From Paracoccaceae bacterium (GTDB lineage: Bacteria > Pseudomonadota > Alphaproteobacteria > Rhodobacterales > Rhodobacteraceae): a DNA stretch of 5,858 bases. The stretch spans positions 1-5,858 of the forward strand of contig DOOI01000109.1 in NCBI GenBank assembly GCA_003512825.1, read 5' to 3'. A model generated the notes under the pieces. That model was not told the DNA's origin. It worked only from the letters and a program-made list of their open reading frames with translations, and searched no databases. The translations under genes were made by a program, and so were the position numbers. Below are positions 1 through 5,660 of this stretch, piece after piece. The stretch's first letter is position 1; every line of letters starts with the position of its first letter.

Positions 1-2
1 GT

Positions 3-17
3 GTTTGAAGCTCAAAC
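3..17. repeat. Small perfect hairpin at the left edge
   Basis: GTTTGA at 3-8 and TCAAAC at 12-17 are perfect inverted copies separated by three bases, centred on an AGCT. It lies downstream of the PhyH gene stop codon (minus strand) and within the otherwise unexplained 63 bases at the left edge. No T-run is visible on the minus strand before the window ends, so it cannot be called a terminator for the PhyH gene from what is shown. It could be part of a longer structure or simply chance. Confidence 0.3.
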
Positions 18-19
18 GG

Positions 20-50
20 GGCGTCCTTTGCGGGCCGCCTCTTTTGCTTT
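20..50 (+). terminator. Possible intrinsic terminator for a gene left of the window
   Basis: On the plus strand GGCG (20-23) can pair with CGCC (36-39). After a T/C mismatch, CCT (25-27) pairs with GGG (32-34, with one G-T pair), leaving a four-base loop. The stem is followed by the T-rich stretch TCTTTTGCTTT (40-50). This is the shape of a modest rho-independent terminator for a plus-strand gene ending before position 1 and converging on the PhyH gene. The stem is interrupted and the T-run is broken by GC, so the call is weak. No coding region is evident in 1-63. Confidence 0.25.
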
Positions 51-63
51 GGGGATGCCGCTT

Positions 64-861
64 TCAAGCGCGATAGATGACCGGGAACCAATCCTCGCGC
101 AGGCGCTGACCCGGCTGCATCTCATGGCCGGGATAGGGGGGCGAAGTGCGGCCCGGGCGCTCGACGTATCGCGCGTCATCCCCCACGAGACGCAGCGAAA
201 AGGCGCGGCGGCGTGTTGTGGAGGTATTGCCGCGCGATCCGTGCAAGATATCGTAATTGAATGCCACGGCATCGCCCGGCTCCATCTGCCATTCCGCAAT
301 CGGCATGCCTTCGGCTTCGGGGTTTGGCACAGGCAGATAATCTTCAATATTGGGGAAGTAGGCCTCCTCCTTGACCCAGCGCATTGGCAGCACGGGCTTT
401 TCCCATCGATGCGACCCCGGAACGCAGCGCAATGCGGCCTCTTTCACCGGATCAAGCGGCGACCAGAAGCTGACGGTTTGCTTGCCATTAACAAAGTAAT
501 AGGGCCCATCAGTGTGCCATGGCGTCGCCATAGAGGTGCCGGGCTCTTTCACCAGCACATGATCATGGAACATCTGCACCGATTGCGAACGCATGAGATC
601 CGCCGCGACAGCAGCGGCGGGGCTTTCGTGGATGACCTGTTCAAACTCCGGGATACGGGGCCAGTTGCAATAATCGTCAAAAAAGCGCCCGCTCTCGCCT
701 TCCTTTTTGTTCTCCGACGCATAGGGGCCCGGCTCGGATATATTGCGTTCGACACCCGCGCGCAGAGTCTCGACCCAATCCTTGAAGAGGCCACGCACAA
801 GGACGACGCCGTCGCGTTGAAAGGTTTCGATGTCTTGCTCAGTGAGAAGCGGGTGGGTCAT
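64..861 (-). CDS. Phytanoyl-CoA dioxygenase (PhyH) family non-heme iron oxygenase
   Basis: This encodes a 265-residue cytoplasmic protein with no signal peptide. The family uses Fe(II), 2-oxoglutarate and O2 to hydroxylate small molecules on a double-stranded beta-helix fold. The iron-binding facial triad is visible: His116 and Asp118 in the sequence PWHTDGPYY, and the distal His207 in YDILHGSRGN. The Arg-rich stretch at 217-219, just before AFSLRL, lies where the family places the arginine that binds the 2-oxoglutarate carboxylate. Around 143-151, LRCVPGSHR is the typical PhyH 'PGSH' turn. The length is usual for bacterial members. The start is supported by a GGGAG motif about 7 bases upstream of the ATG. 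The gene is divergent from a LysE-type exporter, which hints at an amino-acid-like or amine substrate but does not prove it. The family covers phytanoyl-CoA, ectoine, halogenation and many natural-product substrates; I cannot assign this one, and no ectoine genes are nearby. Confidence 0.93.
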   Translation of the reverse strand: MTHPLLTEQDIETFQRDGVVLVRGLFKDWVETLRAGVERNISEPGPYASENKKEGESGRFFDDYCNWPRIPEFEQVIHESPAAAVAADLMRSQSVQMFHDHVLVKEPGTSMATPWHTDGPYYFVNGKQTVSFWSPLDPVKEAALRCVPGSHRWEKPVLPMRWVKEEAYFPNIEDYLPVPNPEAEGMPIAEWQMEPGDAVAFNYDILHGSRGNTSTTRRRAFSLRLVGDDARYVERPGRTSPPYPGHEMQPGQRLREDWFPVIYRA

Positions 862-900
862 GGCAGGCTCCCTTGGGGGTTCGAGCGGTGGCTTTGCGCC

Positions 901-928
901 AGACTAGTCGAGCGGGCGCGGGGTGCAA
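901..928 (-). promoter_or_regulatory. Candidate sigma-70 promoter for the PhyH gene
   Basis: Read on the minus strand, TTGCAC (923-928) is followed after 16 bases by TAGTCT (901-906). The -35 box matches the consensus TTGACA at four positions; the -10 box matches TATAAT at only three. Transcription would start near 894, leaving a leader of roughly 30 bases that contains the GGGAG ribosome-binding site. It is the best box pair I could find by eye in the spacer, but the -10 is poor and GC-rich alphaproteobacterial promoters are hard to recognise. Confidence 0.25.
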
Positions 929-947
929 GCCACCCGTTTGCGCGGGC

Positions 948-974
948 TTTGATCGGGCGGGTTTTGATAGGCGG
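948..974. repeat. Imperfect tandem direct repeat in the divergent spacer
   Basis: TTTGATCGGGCGG at 948-960 is followed by TTTGATAGGCGG at 963-974, so the unit TTTGAT-N-GG-(G)-CGG recurs 15 bases later. It lies between the PhyH gene and the exporter gene. Direct repeats at such spacing can be regulator binding sites, but the units are short and imperfect and a local duplication by chance is equally possible. Confidence 0.35.
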
Positions 975-992
975 CGGAGCCCTCTTCCGCCG
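972..992. repeat. 7-bp inverted repeat upstream of the exporter start
   Basis: CGGCGGA at 972-978 pairs perfectly with TCCGCCG at 986-992 around a seven-base loop. It ends 27 bases before the exporter start codon, so it could form a hairpin in the exporter mRNA leader or serve as an operator. There is no T-run after it, which argues against a terminator. GC-rich sequence makes such stems common, so function is uncertain. Confidence 0.35.
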
Positions 993-1019
993 GATCGTGC
1001 GCCGCGCTATGGCTGCGTC

Positions 1020-1625
1020 ATGACACAGGATCTTCTCACCGGACTTTTGCTTTTCGCGTTCGTTTCCTCGATCACTCCGGGACCGAACAACCTTATGCTG
1101 CTTTCTTCCGGCGCAAATTACGGCTTTCGCAAGTCAGTGCCGCATATGCTGGGCATTTCGGTGGGCCATTCGTTCATGGTGTTCCTTGTTGGTATTGGCT
1201 TGATGGGGCTGTTTGAAGCCGTGCCATTGGCGCATGATCTGCTGACCTTGGCGGGAATTGGGTATCTCTTATGGCTGGCTTGGAAGATCGCGCATGCAGG
1301 GGCTCCGGGCACTGGCGATGCGCGCGGCAAGCCATTCAGCTTCTTGCAGGCGGCGGCATTTCAGTGGGTCAACCCCAAGGCTTGGCAGATGGCGATGACG
1401 GCCATCACGCTTTATGCGCCTGATCGCAGCCTTTGGGGTGTAGCGATGGTGGCCGGGATCTTTGCCTGCACCAACCTCCCTTCGATCAGCCTGTGGACTG
1501 TGCTGGGCCAGAATCTGCGGGCAATTCTGGCGCGGCCAGCGCGGCTGCAAGCGTTCAATTGGACCATGGCCATACTCTTGGTCGCCTCTTTGGTGCCTGT
1601 CGTCTGGCCGATGTTGGCGCATTGA
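1020..1625 (+). CDS. LysE/RhtB family amino-acid exporter
   Basis: This encodes a 201-residue inner-membrane protein of the LysE/RhtB superfamily, which exports amino acids or related small amines using the proton gradient. Diagnostic motifs are visible: the N-terminal SITPGPNN (17-24), the GYLLWLAWK segment (81-89) after the second hydrophobic pair, and the QWVNPKAW block (115-122) that opens the second half. Six hydrophobic segments fit roughly 4-24, 39-64, 69-90, 109-131, 138-162 and 178-199, as expected for the family. The ATG at 1020 is chosen because TQDLLTGLLLFAF is the usual N terminus. The frame is open upstream to an ATG at 873, but that extension is Arg/Pro-rich and unlike the family. 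No Shine-Dalgarno motif precedes the ATG. The ATG overlaps the stop of a tiny upstream reading frame (ATGA at 1020-1023). The substrate cannot be named; linkage to a PhyH oxygenase could mean export of a hydroxylated product. Confidence 0.92.
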   Translation: MTQDLLTGLLLFAFVSSITPGPNNLMLLSSGANYGFRKSVPHMLGISVGHSFMVFLVGIGLMGLFEAVPLAHDLLTLAGIGYLLWLAWKIAHAGAPGTGDARGKPFSFLQAAAFQWVNPKAWQMAMTAITLYAPDRSLWGVAMVAGIFACTNLPSISLWTVLGQNLRAILARPARLQAFNWTMAILLVASLVPVVWPMLAH

Positions 1626-1629
1626 CCGC

Positions 1630-4143
1630 TTAGCCCGAGGCGCGCAGCACACGGGCAGGACGCGCGGCAAGAGGTCGCAGCGCAAAAGCCAAACCAGAAA
1701 GCAATGTCGCCAAAATCCCGCCACCAATAACGCCAAGCGCCGAAGGCCATACGATGTGGAAATCGGTCTCGAAAATATAAGTGCTGACGCTCCAGCCACC
1801 TGCCACCCCTGCCGCGAGGGCGATCAGCCCGGCAAAGCTTCCAAGCAGGGCAGAGCGGATTGTAAAGCTCCACAAGATTTGTGCGCGGGTCGCTCCGAGT
1901 GTCTTTAACATCGCGGCCTCCGAGGTACGGCTGCGTTCGCCAGCCGCAGCCGCGCCGATCAGAACGAAAAGCCCGGTCAGCAAAGTGGCCGCTGCGCCCC
2001 AACGGGTGGCAGAGGCAATCGCGCTCAGCAATTCTGATACACGGGTGATGGCATCGCGCACCCGGATTGCCGTGATGTTGGGGAAGCTGTTGGAGAGATC
2101 CCGCAAAAGGGTCGCTTCTGCCTCGGGCGCGGCATAGACCGTAGCAATGAACGTGTGCGGTGCCCCCGAGAGCGCAGCCTCATTCATCGCCAGCACAAAG
2201 CCCATGCCAGCAGTTGAAAAATCGACCTCGCGGAACGACGCAAGCGTGCCGGTAATATCGCGGCCCAAAACATTGATGGTGAGGGTGTCGCCCAGCGACA
2301 AGCCCATCTCGGCGGCTTCTTCCGCTGCAAAAGAAATCAGCGGTGGCCCAACGTAATCTGCGGGCCACCATTCCCCTTCGGTAATGCGCGTGGTGGTAGG
2401 TTGCGCCCCCGCGTAGGTAAGGCCGCGATCGCCACGAATAACCCAGTGATCGCCAGCCACCTCCGCTGCAGGGCGCGCATTGATTTGGGTGATCACCCCA
2501 CGCAGCATAGGCGCATTTTCGACGCGGCTGACGGCGCGATCACTGTCAAGACGAGCCAGAAAGCCCGGCATTTGGTCTTTTTGGATATCGACAAAGAAAT
2601 AGGAGGGGGCCTCGGCGGGGAGGTCTCGGGTGATGGCGGCGCGCAAATTGCCGTCGATCTGGCCGATGGCCGAAAGCACCGCAAGGCCAAGCCCGAGAGA
2701 CAGGACAGCAGAGCTGGTTTCATCGCGCGGGCCGGACATGGCGGCAAGCGACCACCGCAGGCTGGGCAGACCCTGCGCCAAAGGGCGCAAGACGCGCGTC
2801 ACGAGGCGCAAGAGCTTGGCCGTGATTGCCAGAAGCAACAGCGCCCCGGCCAGACCGCCAAAGGTGCCCAATGTCAGACGCCATGAGCCGGAGAACCACA
2901 AGGCCGTGCCCAAAAGCATCGCGAGCGTCGCAAGTGTTGCCAAAAGAAACCGCGCGCGCGGCAGCGGGGATTTGGCGAGTGCATCGCGAAAAAGGCTGGC
3001 CGCGCGGATATTTTCGGTCTTGGCCAAAGGCCAGAGGGTGAACAGCATCGCCGTGAGAAAGCCATAGATGGCGGCCTCGGCCAAGGGGGCGGGATAGAGG
3101 GTCAAAATAGCGGGAACGGGCAATCTCGCCTCGATCAGCGGCCCCAAAAGAATGGGGGTGATCCCACCCAAGGCGAGGCCCAGAGCGATCCCGACCAGCG
3201 AAAGCGCGCCCACTTGCAGGAAATAGGTTTGAAAAAGTGTCGTCCGGTCGGCGCCCAATGTGCGGAGGGTCGCAATGACTGGCGTCTTGGCGTTGACATA
3301 GGCGCGCACCGCCGCTGAGACACCGATGCCCCCGACCGCCAGTCCCGACAAGCCCACCAAGATCAGGAATGCGCCCAGTCGATCAACGAATTGTGCCACG
3401 CCCGGGGCCCCGTTGCGGGCATCACGCCAACGCAGGCCTGCGCCGTCAAAGGCCGCACGCGCGGCGGCTTCGGCATCTGCCAAAGGCAGGGTCGCAGGCA
3501 GATCGAGACGATATTTCGTGTCATAAAGTGTGCCCGGCGCGAGCAACCCCGACGCGCTGAGCGCGGGCAGGGCCACAAGGGTGCGCGGGCCAAGCGCAAA
3601 TCCTGCGCCTGCGTCATCTGGTTCACGTTGAAGCGCGGCCATCAATACAAAGTCTTGCGTGCCAAGACGAAACGTTTGCCCCAATCCGAGGCCCATTCGA
3701 TCAATCAACAAAGGCGCCATAACCGCCCCCGGCAAGCCGTTTTGACCTGCAAGCGCGGCCGCAAGAGGCATGGCAGGCTCTAGCACCACCTCACCAAGGA
3801 GCGGATAGGCGCCATCAACGGCTTTCACCTGCGTCAGGCCGCGCTCATCGCCACGCACAACCATGGAGCGGAAGTCGGCAACTTCCGAAACCCGCGTGGC
3901 GGCGCTGTCCATCCATGCGCGCTCTGACGGGGTCGCGAAACGATAGGTGAGTTCGATCTCGGCATCGCCGCCCAAAAGGGCTGCGCCATCGCGGCTCAGG
4001 CCTGCCTCAATGCCAGCGCGCAGGCTACCTACGCCGGCAATCGCAGCGACACCAAGGATCAGGCACAGCAGAAAAATGCGAAAACCGCTGAGGCCGCCAC
4101 GCAATTCTCGCCGCGCAATCCGGGCTGCGGTGACGAGGCTCAT
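1630..4143 (-). CDS. ybbP: ABC transporter permease with two FtsX domains (YbbP-like)
   Basis: This encodes an 837-residue inner-membrane protein, close to the roughly 800 residues usual for YbbP. Hydrophobic segments fall near 22-42, 256-282, 306-334, 354-374, 396-418, 424-448, 475-495, 716-736, 764-787 and 798-822, about ten in all. Two large polar regions (about 43-255 and 496-715) are expected in the periplasm. The two FtsX core domains (about 256-380 and 716-830) look like internal duplicates: IATLRTLGADRTTLF in the first matches AMLKTLGATRAQIL in the second. These are the cytoplasmic coupling-helix regions that contact the ATPase. In this family (type VII/MacB-like) ATP hydrolysis drives periplasmic movement rather than classic import. 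The start overlaps the upstream ATPase stop as ATGA, and GAGG lies 7 bases before it, so the two proteins are probably translated together. The gene ends 4 bases from the convergent exporter stop. The main alternative is another FtsX-like lipoprotein or lipid transport permease, but the tesA and ybbA neighbours favour YbbP. Confidence 0.92.
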   Translation of the reverse strand: MSLVTAARIARRELRGGLSGFRIFLLCLILGVAAIAGVGSLRAGIEAGLSRDGAALLGGDAEIELTYRFATPSERAWMDSAATRVSEVADFRSMVVRGDERGLTQVKAVDGAYPLLGEVVLEPAMPLAAALAGQNGLPGAVMAPLLIDRMGLGLGQTFRLGTQDFVLMAALQREPDDAGAGFALGPRTLVALPALSASGLLAPGTLYDTKYRLDLPATLPLADAEAAARAAFDGAGLRWRDARNGAPGVAQFVDRLGAFLILVGLSGLAVGGIGVSAAVRAYVNAKTPVIATLRTLGADRTTLFQTYFLQVGALSLVGIALGLALGGITPILLGPLIEARLPVPAILTLYPAPLAEAAIYGFLTAMLFTLWPLAKTENIRAASLFRDALAKSPLPRARFLLATLATLAMLLGTALWFSGSWRLTLGTFGGLAGALLLLAITAKLLRLVTRVLRPLAQGLPSLRWSLAAMSGPRDETSSAVLSLGLGLAVLSAIGQIDGNLRAAITRDLPAEAPSYFFVDIQKDQMPGFLARLDSDRAVSRVENAPMLRGVITQINARPAAEVAGDHWVIRGDRGLTYAGAQPTTTRITEGEWWPADYVGPPLISFAAEEAAEMGLSLGDTLTINVLGRDITGTLASFREVDFSTAGMGFVLAMNEAALSGAPHTFIATVYAAPEAEATLLRDLSNSFPNITAIRVRDAITRVSELLSAIASATRWGAAATLLTGLFVLIGAAAAGERSRTSEAAMLKTLGATRAQILWSFTIRSALLGSFAGLIALAAGVAGGWSVSTYIFETDFHIVWPSALGVIGGGILATLLSGLAFALRPLAARPARVLRASG

Positions 4144-4853
4144 TCCGCGGCCTCAGGTTTGGATCGCTGAGATTGCACGGTGTCCGCTTCAATGCGGCCA
4201 TCGCGCAGGCGGATTACCCGGTCACACCGCGCAGCGAGTTCGTCGGAATGGGTGACGAGGATCAGGGTCGCGCCATGTTTGTCGCGAAGATCGAAGAGGA
4301 GGCGCATCACCGCCGCACCATTGGTGCCATCAAGATTGCCCGTCGGCTCGTCGGCCAACAGAATTTGCGGACGCGGCGCAGAGGCCCGGGCCAAGGCCAC
4401 GCGCTGTTGCTCTCCTCCCGACATTTGCCCCGGGTAATGATCCGCGCGAGCACCCAAGCCCACCGCCTCAAGCTCGGCCTTCGCGCGCGCAAACGCGTCA
4501 CGATGCCCAGCCAACTCTAACGGCGTCGCAACATTTTCAAGTGCGGTCATGGTAGGAATCAGATGGAACGATTGAAAGACGATGCCCATATGCCCGCGCC
4601 GAAACCGCGCCAATGCGTCTTCGTCCATCTCCGTCAGATCACGGCCCAACGCCAGAACGCGCCCGCCACTGGCTTGCTCCAAGCCGCCCATCAACATCAA
4701 AAGTGACGATTTGCCTGACCCGGAAGGCCCCACCAGCCCCACCGTCTCGCCGGGTCGCACATCAAGGGTGATCCCATGCAGGATGTCCACCTGTCCGGCA
4801 TTGCCTTTCAGGGATAAACGCGCATCTATCAAAGAGATCACGGGAGAAGTCAT
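4140..4853 (-). CDS. ybbA: ABC transporter ATP-binding protein (YbbA-like)
   Basis: This encodes a 237-residue cytoplasmic nucleotide-binding subunit of the LolD/MacB/YbbA class and partner of the FtsX-type permease that follows. Every ATPase motif is intact: Walker A GPSGSGKSS (42-50, Lys48), Q-loop Gln94 in IVFQSFHLIPTMTALENV, signature MSGGEQQR (144-151), Walker B ILLADEP with catalytic Glu169, D-loop GNLD (172-175) and switch His202 in VTHSDEL. The FHLIPTMTALENV stretch is typical of this class. The chosen start gives the N terminus MTSPVISLIDARL, as in relatives; the frame is open further upstream to 5012, but that would add 53 residues read antisense to the esterase signal-peptide region. 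AAGGA (4863-4867, minus) lies 9 bases before the ATG. The 3' end overlaps the permease start by 4 bp, so the pair forms an operon. The ATG is the other strand of the CATG that also starts the divergent esterase gene. Confidence 0.93.
   Translation of the reverse strand: MTSPVISLIDARLSLKGNAGQVDILHGITLDVRPGETVGLVGPSGSGKSSLLMLMGGLEQASGGRVLALGRDLTEMDEDALARFRRGHMGIVFQSFHLIPTMTALENVATPLELAGHRDAFARAKAELEAVGLGARADHYPGQMSGGEQQRVALARASAPRPQILLADEPTGNLDGTNGAAVMRLLFDLRDKHGATLILVTHSDELAARCDRVIRLRDGRIEADTVQSQRSKPEAAE
4801..4830 (+). promoter_or_regulatory. Weak candidate promoter for the esterase gene, inside ybbA
   Basis: If the esterase starts at 4852, its promoter must lie within the ybbA coding region. 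The best match seen by eye is TTGCCT (4801-4806), then 18 bases, then TCTATC (4825-4830), giving transcription from about 4837 with a short leader holding the GGGAG site. Both boxes are weak matches to sigma-70 consensus, so this is only a pointer to where to look. Confidence 0.18.
4842..4846 (+). promoter_or_regulatory. Ribosome-binding site deciding the esterase start
   Basis: GGGAG at 4842-4846 lies 5 bases before the ATG at 4852 and is a good Shine-Dalgarno match. It favours this ATG over later in-frame alternatives, TTG at 4897 and 4939 and GTG at 4942 and 4945, which have no comparable well-placed site. The motif lies antisense to the first codons of ybbA. Confidence 0.6.
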
Positions 4854-5583
4854 GCTACAGCGTCCTTTCAGACCAATCTCTTTCGGATATGGGGTCTTGT
4901 ACCATATCGGCAAGGCTCTTTGCCCGCCATGTCGCGTATTGGTGGTGTTTGCAGTGGCTTTGATCAGCCTTAGCGCTCTCTTGGCAAGCGGGCCAGCGCG
5001 CGCTGAAGGCAAAGTGCATGTTCTGGCATTGGGCGACAGTCTGACTGCGGGCTATGGGCTGATGGATCACGAAGGATTCGTGCCGCAACTGACCAAATGG
5101 CTTGCAGCGCGGGGGCATGACGTGCGGGTGGTGAACGGGGGCGTCTCCGGGGATACCTCTGCCGGTGGTCTGGCGCGGCTTGAATGGTCGCTCAGTCCCG
5201 AAATGGGCGGGCTGATCGTGGCTTTGGGGGCCAATGACATGCTGCGCGGCACAGACCCTGCGGTGACGCGGGCTAATATCACAGGTATTCTCGACATCGC
5301 TCAAGCACGCGGCTTGAAGGTCTTGTTGATCGGGATCCGTGCGCCGGGGAATTACGGGCCGGAATGGCAGGCAGAGTTCAACGCGATCTGGCCAGACTTG
5401 GCCGCGCAATACGCAGTGCCGATGGTGCCAAGCTTCTTCATCGGGGTAGAGGGGATGGACAGCGCCGATGTGGCAGACCTCTTGCAAGCTGACGGGCTGC
5501 ATCCCACCACAGAAGGCGTGGCGCGCATTGTCGAAGGCTTGGGGCCGTTTGTGGAAACTCTGGTCACCAGCATTGCACGCTGA
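4852..5583 (+). CDS. tesA: Secreted SGNH-family arylesterase / lysophospholipase (TesA-like)
   Basis: From the ATG at 4852 this is a 243-residue exported hydrolase of the GDSL/SGNH superfamily, matching TesA (acyl-CoA thioesterase I, protease I, lysophospholipase L1). All four family blocks are present: nucleophile Ser63 in ALGDSLTAGYG, oxyanion Gly100 in GGVSGDTSAGG, Asn128 in ALGANDMLRG, and the catalytic Asp214/His217 in DGLHPT. A signal peptide is visible: a hydrophobic run at about 29-46 (VLVVFAVALISLSALLA), then cleavage probably after Ala51 in PARA-EGK, leaving a mature enzyme of about 192 residues in the periplasm. The signal region before the hydrophobic core is long and contains an odd CPPC (24-27), so a later start such as TTG 4897 remains possible. 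The gene is divergent from ybbA-ybbP, the arrangement known in E. coli, where TesA works with the YbbAP complex on hydrophobic esters. The natural substrate here is unknown. An intrinsic-type stem-loop follows about 35 bases after the stop. Confidence 0.93.
   Translation: MLQRPFRPISFGYGVLYHIGKALCPPCRVLVVFAVALISLSALLASGPARAEGKVHVLALGDSLTAGYGLMDHEGFVPQLTKWLAARGHDVRVVNGGVSGDTSAGGLARLEWSLSPEMGGLIVALGANDMLRGTDPAVTRANITGILDIAQARGLKVLLIGIRAPGNYGPEWQAEFNAIWPDLAAQYAVPMVPSFFIGVEGMDSADVADLLQADGLHPTTEGVARIVEGLGPFVETLVTSIAR
4863..4867 (-). promoter_or_regulatory. Ribosome-binding site for ybbA
   Basis: On the minus strand AAGGA (4863-4867) precedes the ybbA ATG by 9 bases and supports the start at 4853. 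It lies antisense to codons 4-6 of the esterase if that gene starts at 4852. Confidence 0.6.
4885..4913 (-). promoter_or_regulatory. Candidate sigma-70 promoter for ybbA-ybbP
   Basis: Read on the minus strand, TTGCCG (4908-4913) is followed after 17 bases by ATATCC (4885-4890), or after 18 by TATCCG. Transcription would begin near 4877, placing the AAGGA ribosome-binding site about 10 bases into the leader. The -35 box is fair and the -10 is weak. The box pair coincides almost exactly with the inverted repeat at 4886-4908, so a regulator binding there would block it. Confidence 0.28.
4886..4908. repeat. Inverted repeat (possible operator) in the ybbA/tesA junction
   Basis: GATATGG at 4886-4892 and CCATATC at 4902-4908 are perfect inverted copies separated by nine bases, giving a 23-bp dyad. 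One mismatch outward, C4884 and G4910 also pair. The arms are AT-containing in a GC-rich background and the centre-to-centre distance of 16 bases suits a dimeric regulator only loosely. It overlaps the candidate ybbA promoter and codons 12-19 of tesA. Confidence 0.45.
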
Positions 5584-5612
5584 TCCACGCAAGACCAAGG
5601 CGCGCCATCCGC

Positions 5613-5640
5613 AAAAAGGGCGGCCCAAGGACCGCCCCTT
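5613..5640 (-). terminator. Intrinsic terminator of the cold-shock gene, possibly bidirectional
   Basis: GGGCGG (5618-5623) pairs with CCGCCC (5632-5637) around an eight-base loop whose inner bases can partly pair. On the minus strand the stem is followed directly by TTTTT (5613-5617), the classic rho-independent form, and it lies about 20 bases past the cold-shock stop. On the plus strand the stem is followed only by CTTCT, so termination of tesA from the same structure is likely weaker. The 77-bp gap between these convergent genes holds nothing else I can identify. Confidence 0.85.
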
Positions 5641-5660
5641 CTATGCTCAAACCAGTCTTA

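Noticed and set aside
873..1019. N-terminal extension of the exporter to the ATG at 873
   Set aside because: The added 49 residues are Arg/Pro-rich, unlike the family N terminus, and would run from next to the PhyH start through the whole promoter region. The protein beginning MTQDLLTGLLL fits the family.
1..1023. A 340-codon open frame on the plus strand, antisense to the PhyH gene
   Set aside because: Its codons are exactly in register with the minus-strand PhyH codons, so it stays open simply because TTA, CTA and TCA are rare in GC-rich genes. Its protein is low in recognisable motifs, while the opposite strand encodes an intact catalytic triad and family signature.
1269..2002. Two overlapping minus-strand open frames of 176 and 196 codons across the exporter/ybbP junction
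   Set aside because: They overlap both well-supported genes in other frames, are Arg/Cys/Trp-rich, and show no recognisable domain.
2401..2886. 161-codon plus-strand open frame inside ybbP
   Set aside because: It is an antisense shadow of the permease with low-complexity basic composition; the permease frame carries the conserved FtsX and membrane segments.
4582..4851. Upstream extension of the esterase to 4582
   Set aside because: This would place 90 residues antisense to YbbA before the signal peptide, burying it internally; the ATG at 4852 has a good RBS.
4854..5012. N-terminal extension of YbbA by 53 residues
   Set aside because: It would be read entirely antisense to the tesA signal-peptide region, and relatives begin near the MTSPVISLID start, which has an RBS.
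4855..5628. 257-codon minus-strand open frame opposite tesA
   Set aside because: The plus strand encodes all four SGNH blocks; the minus-strand product is His/Cys/Gln-rich with no family resemblance and runs into the terminator region.
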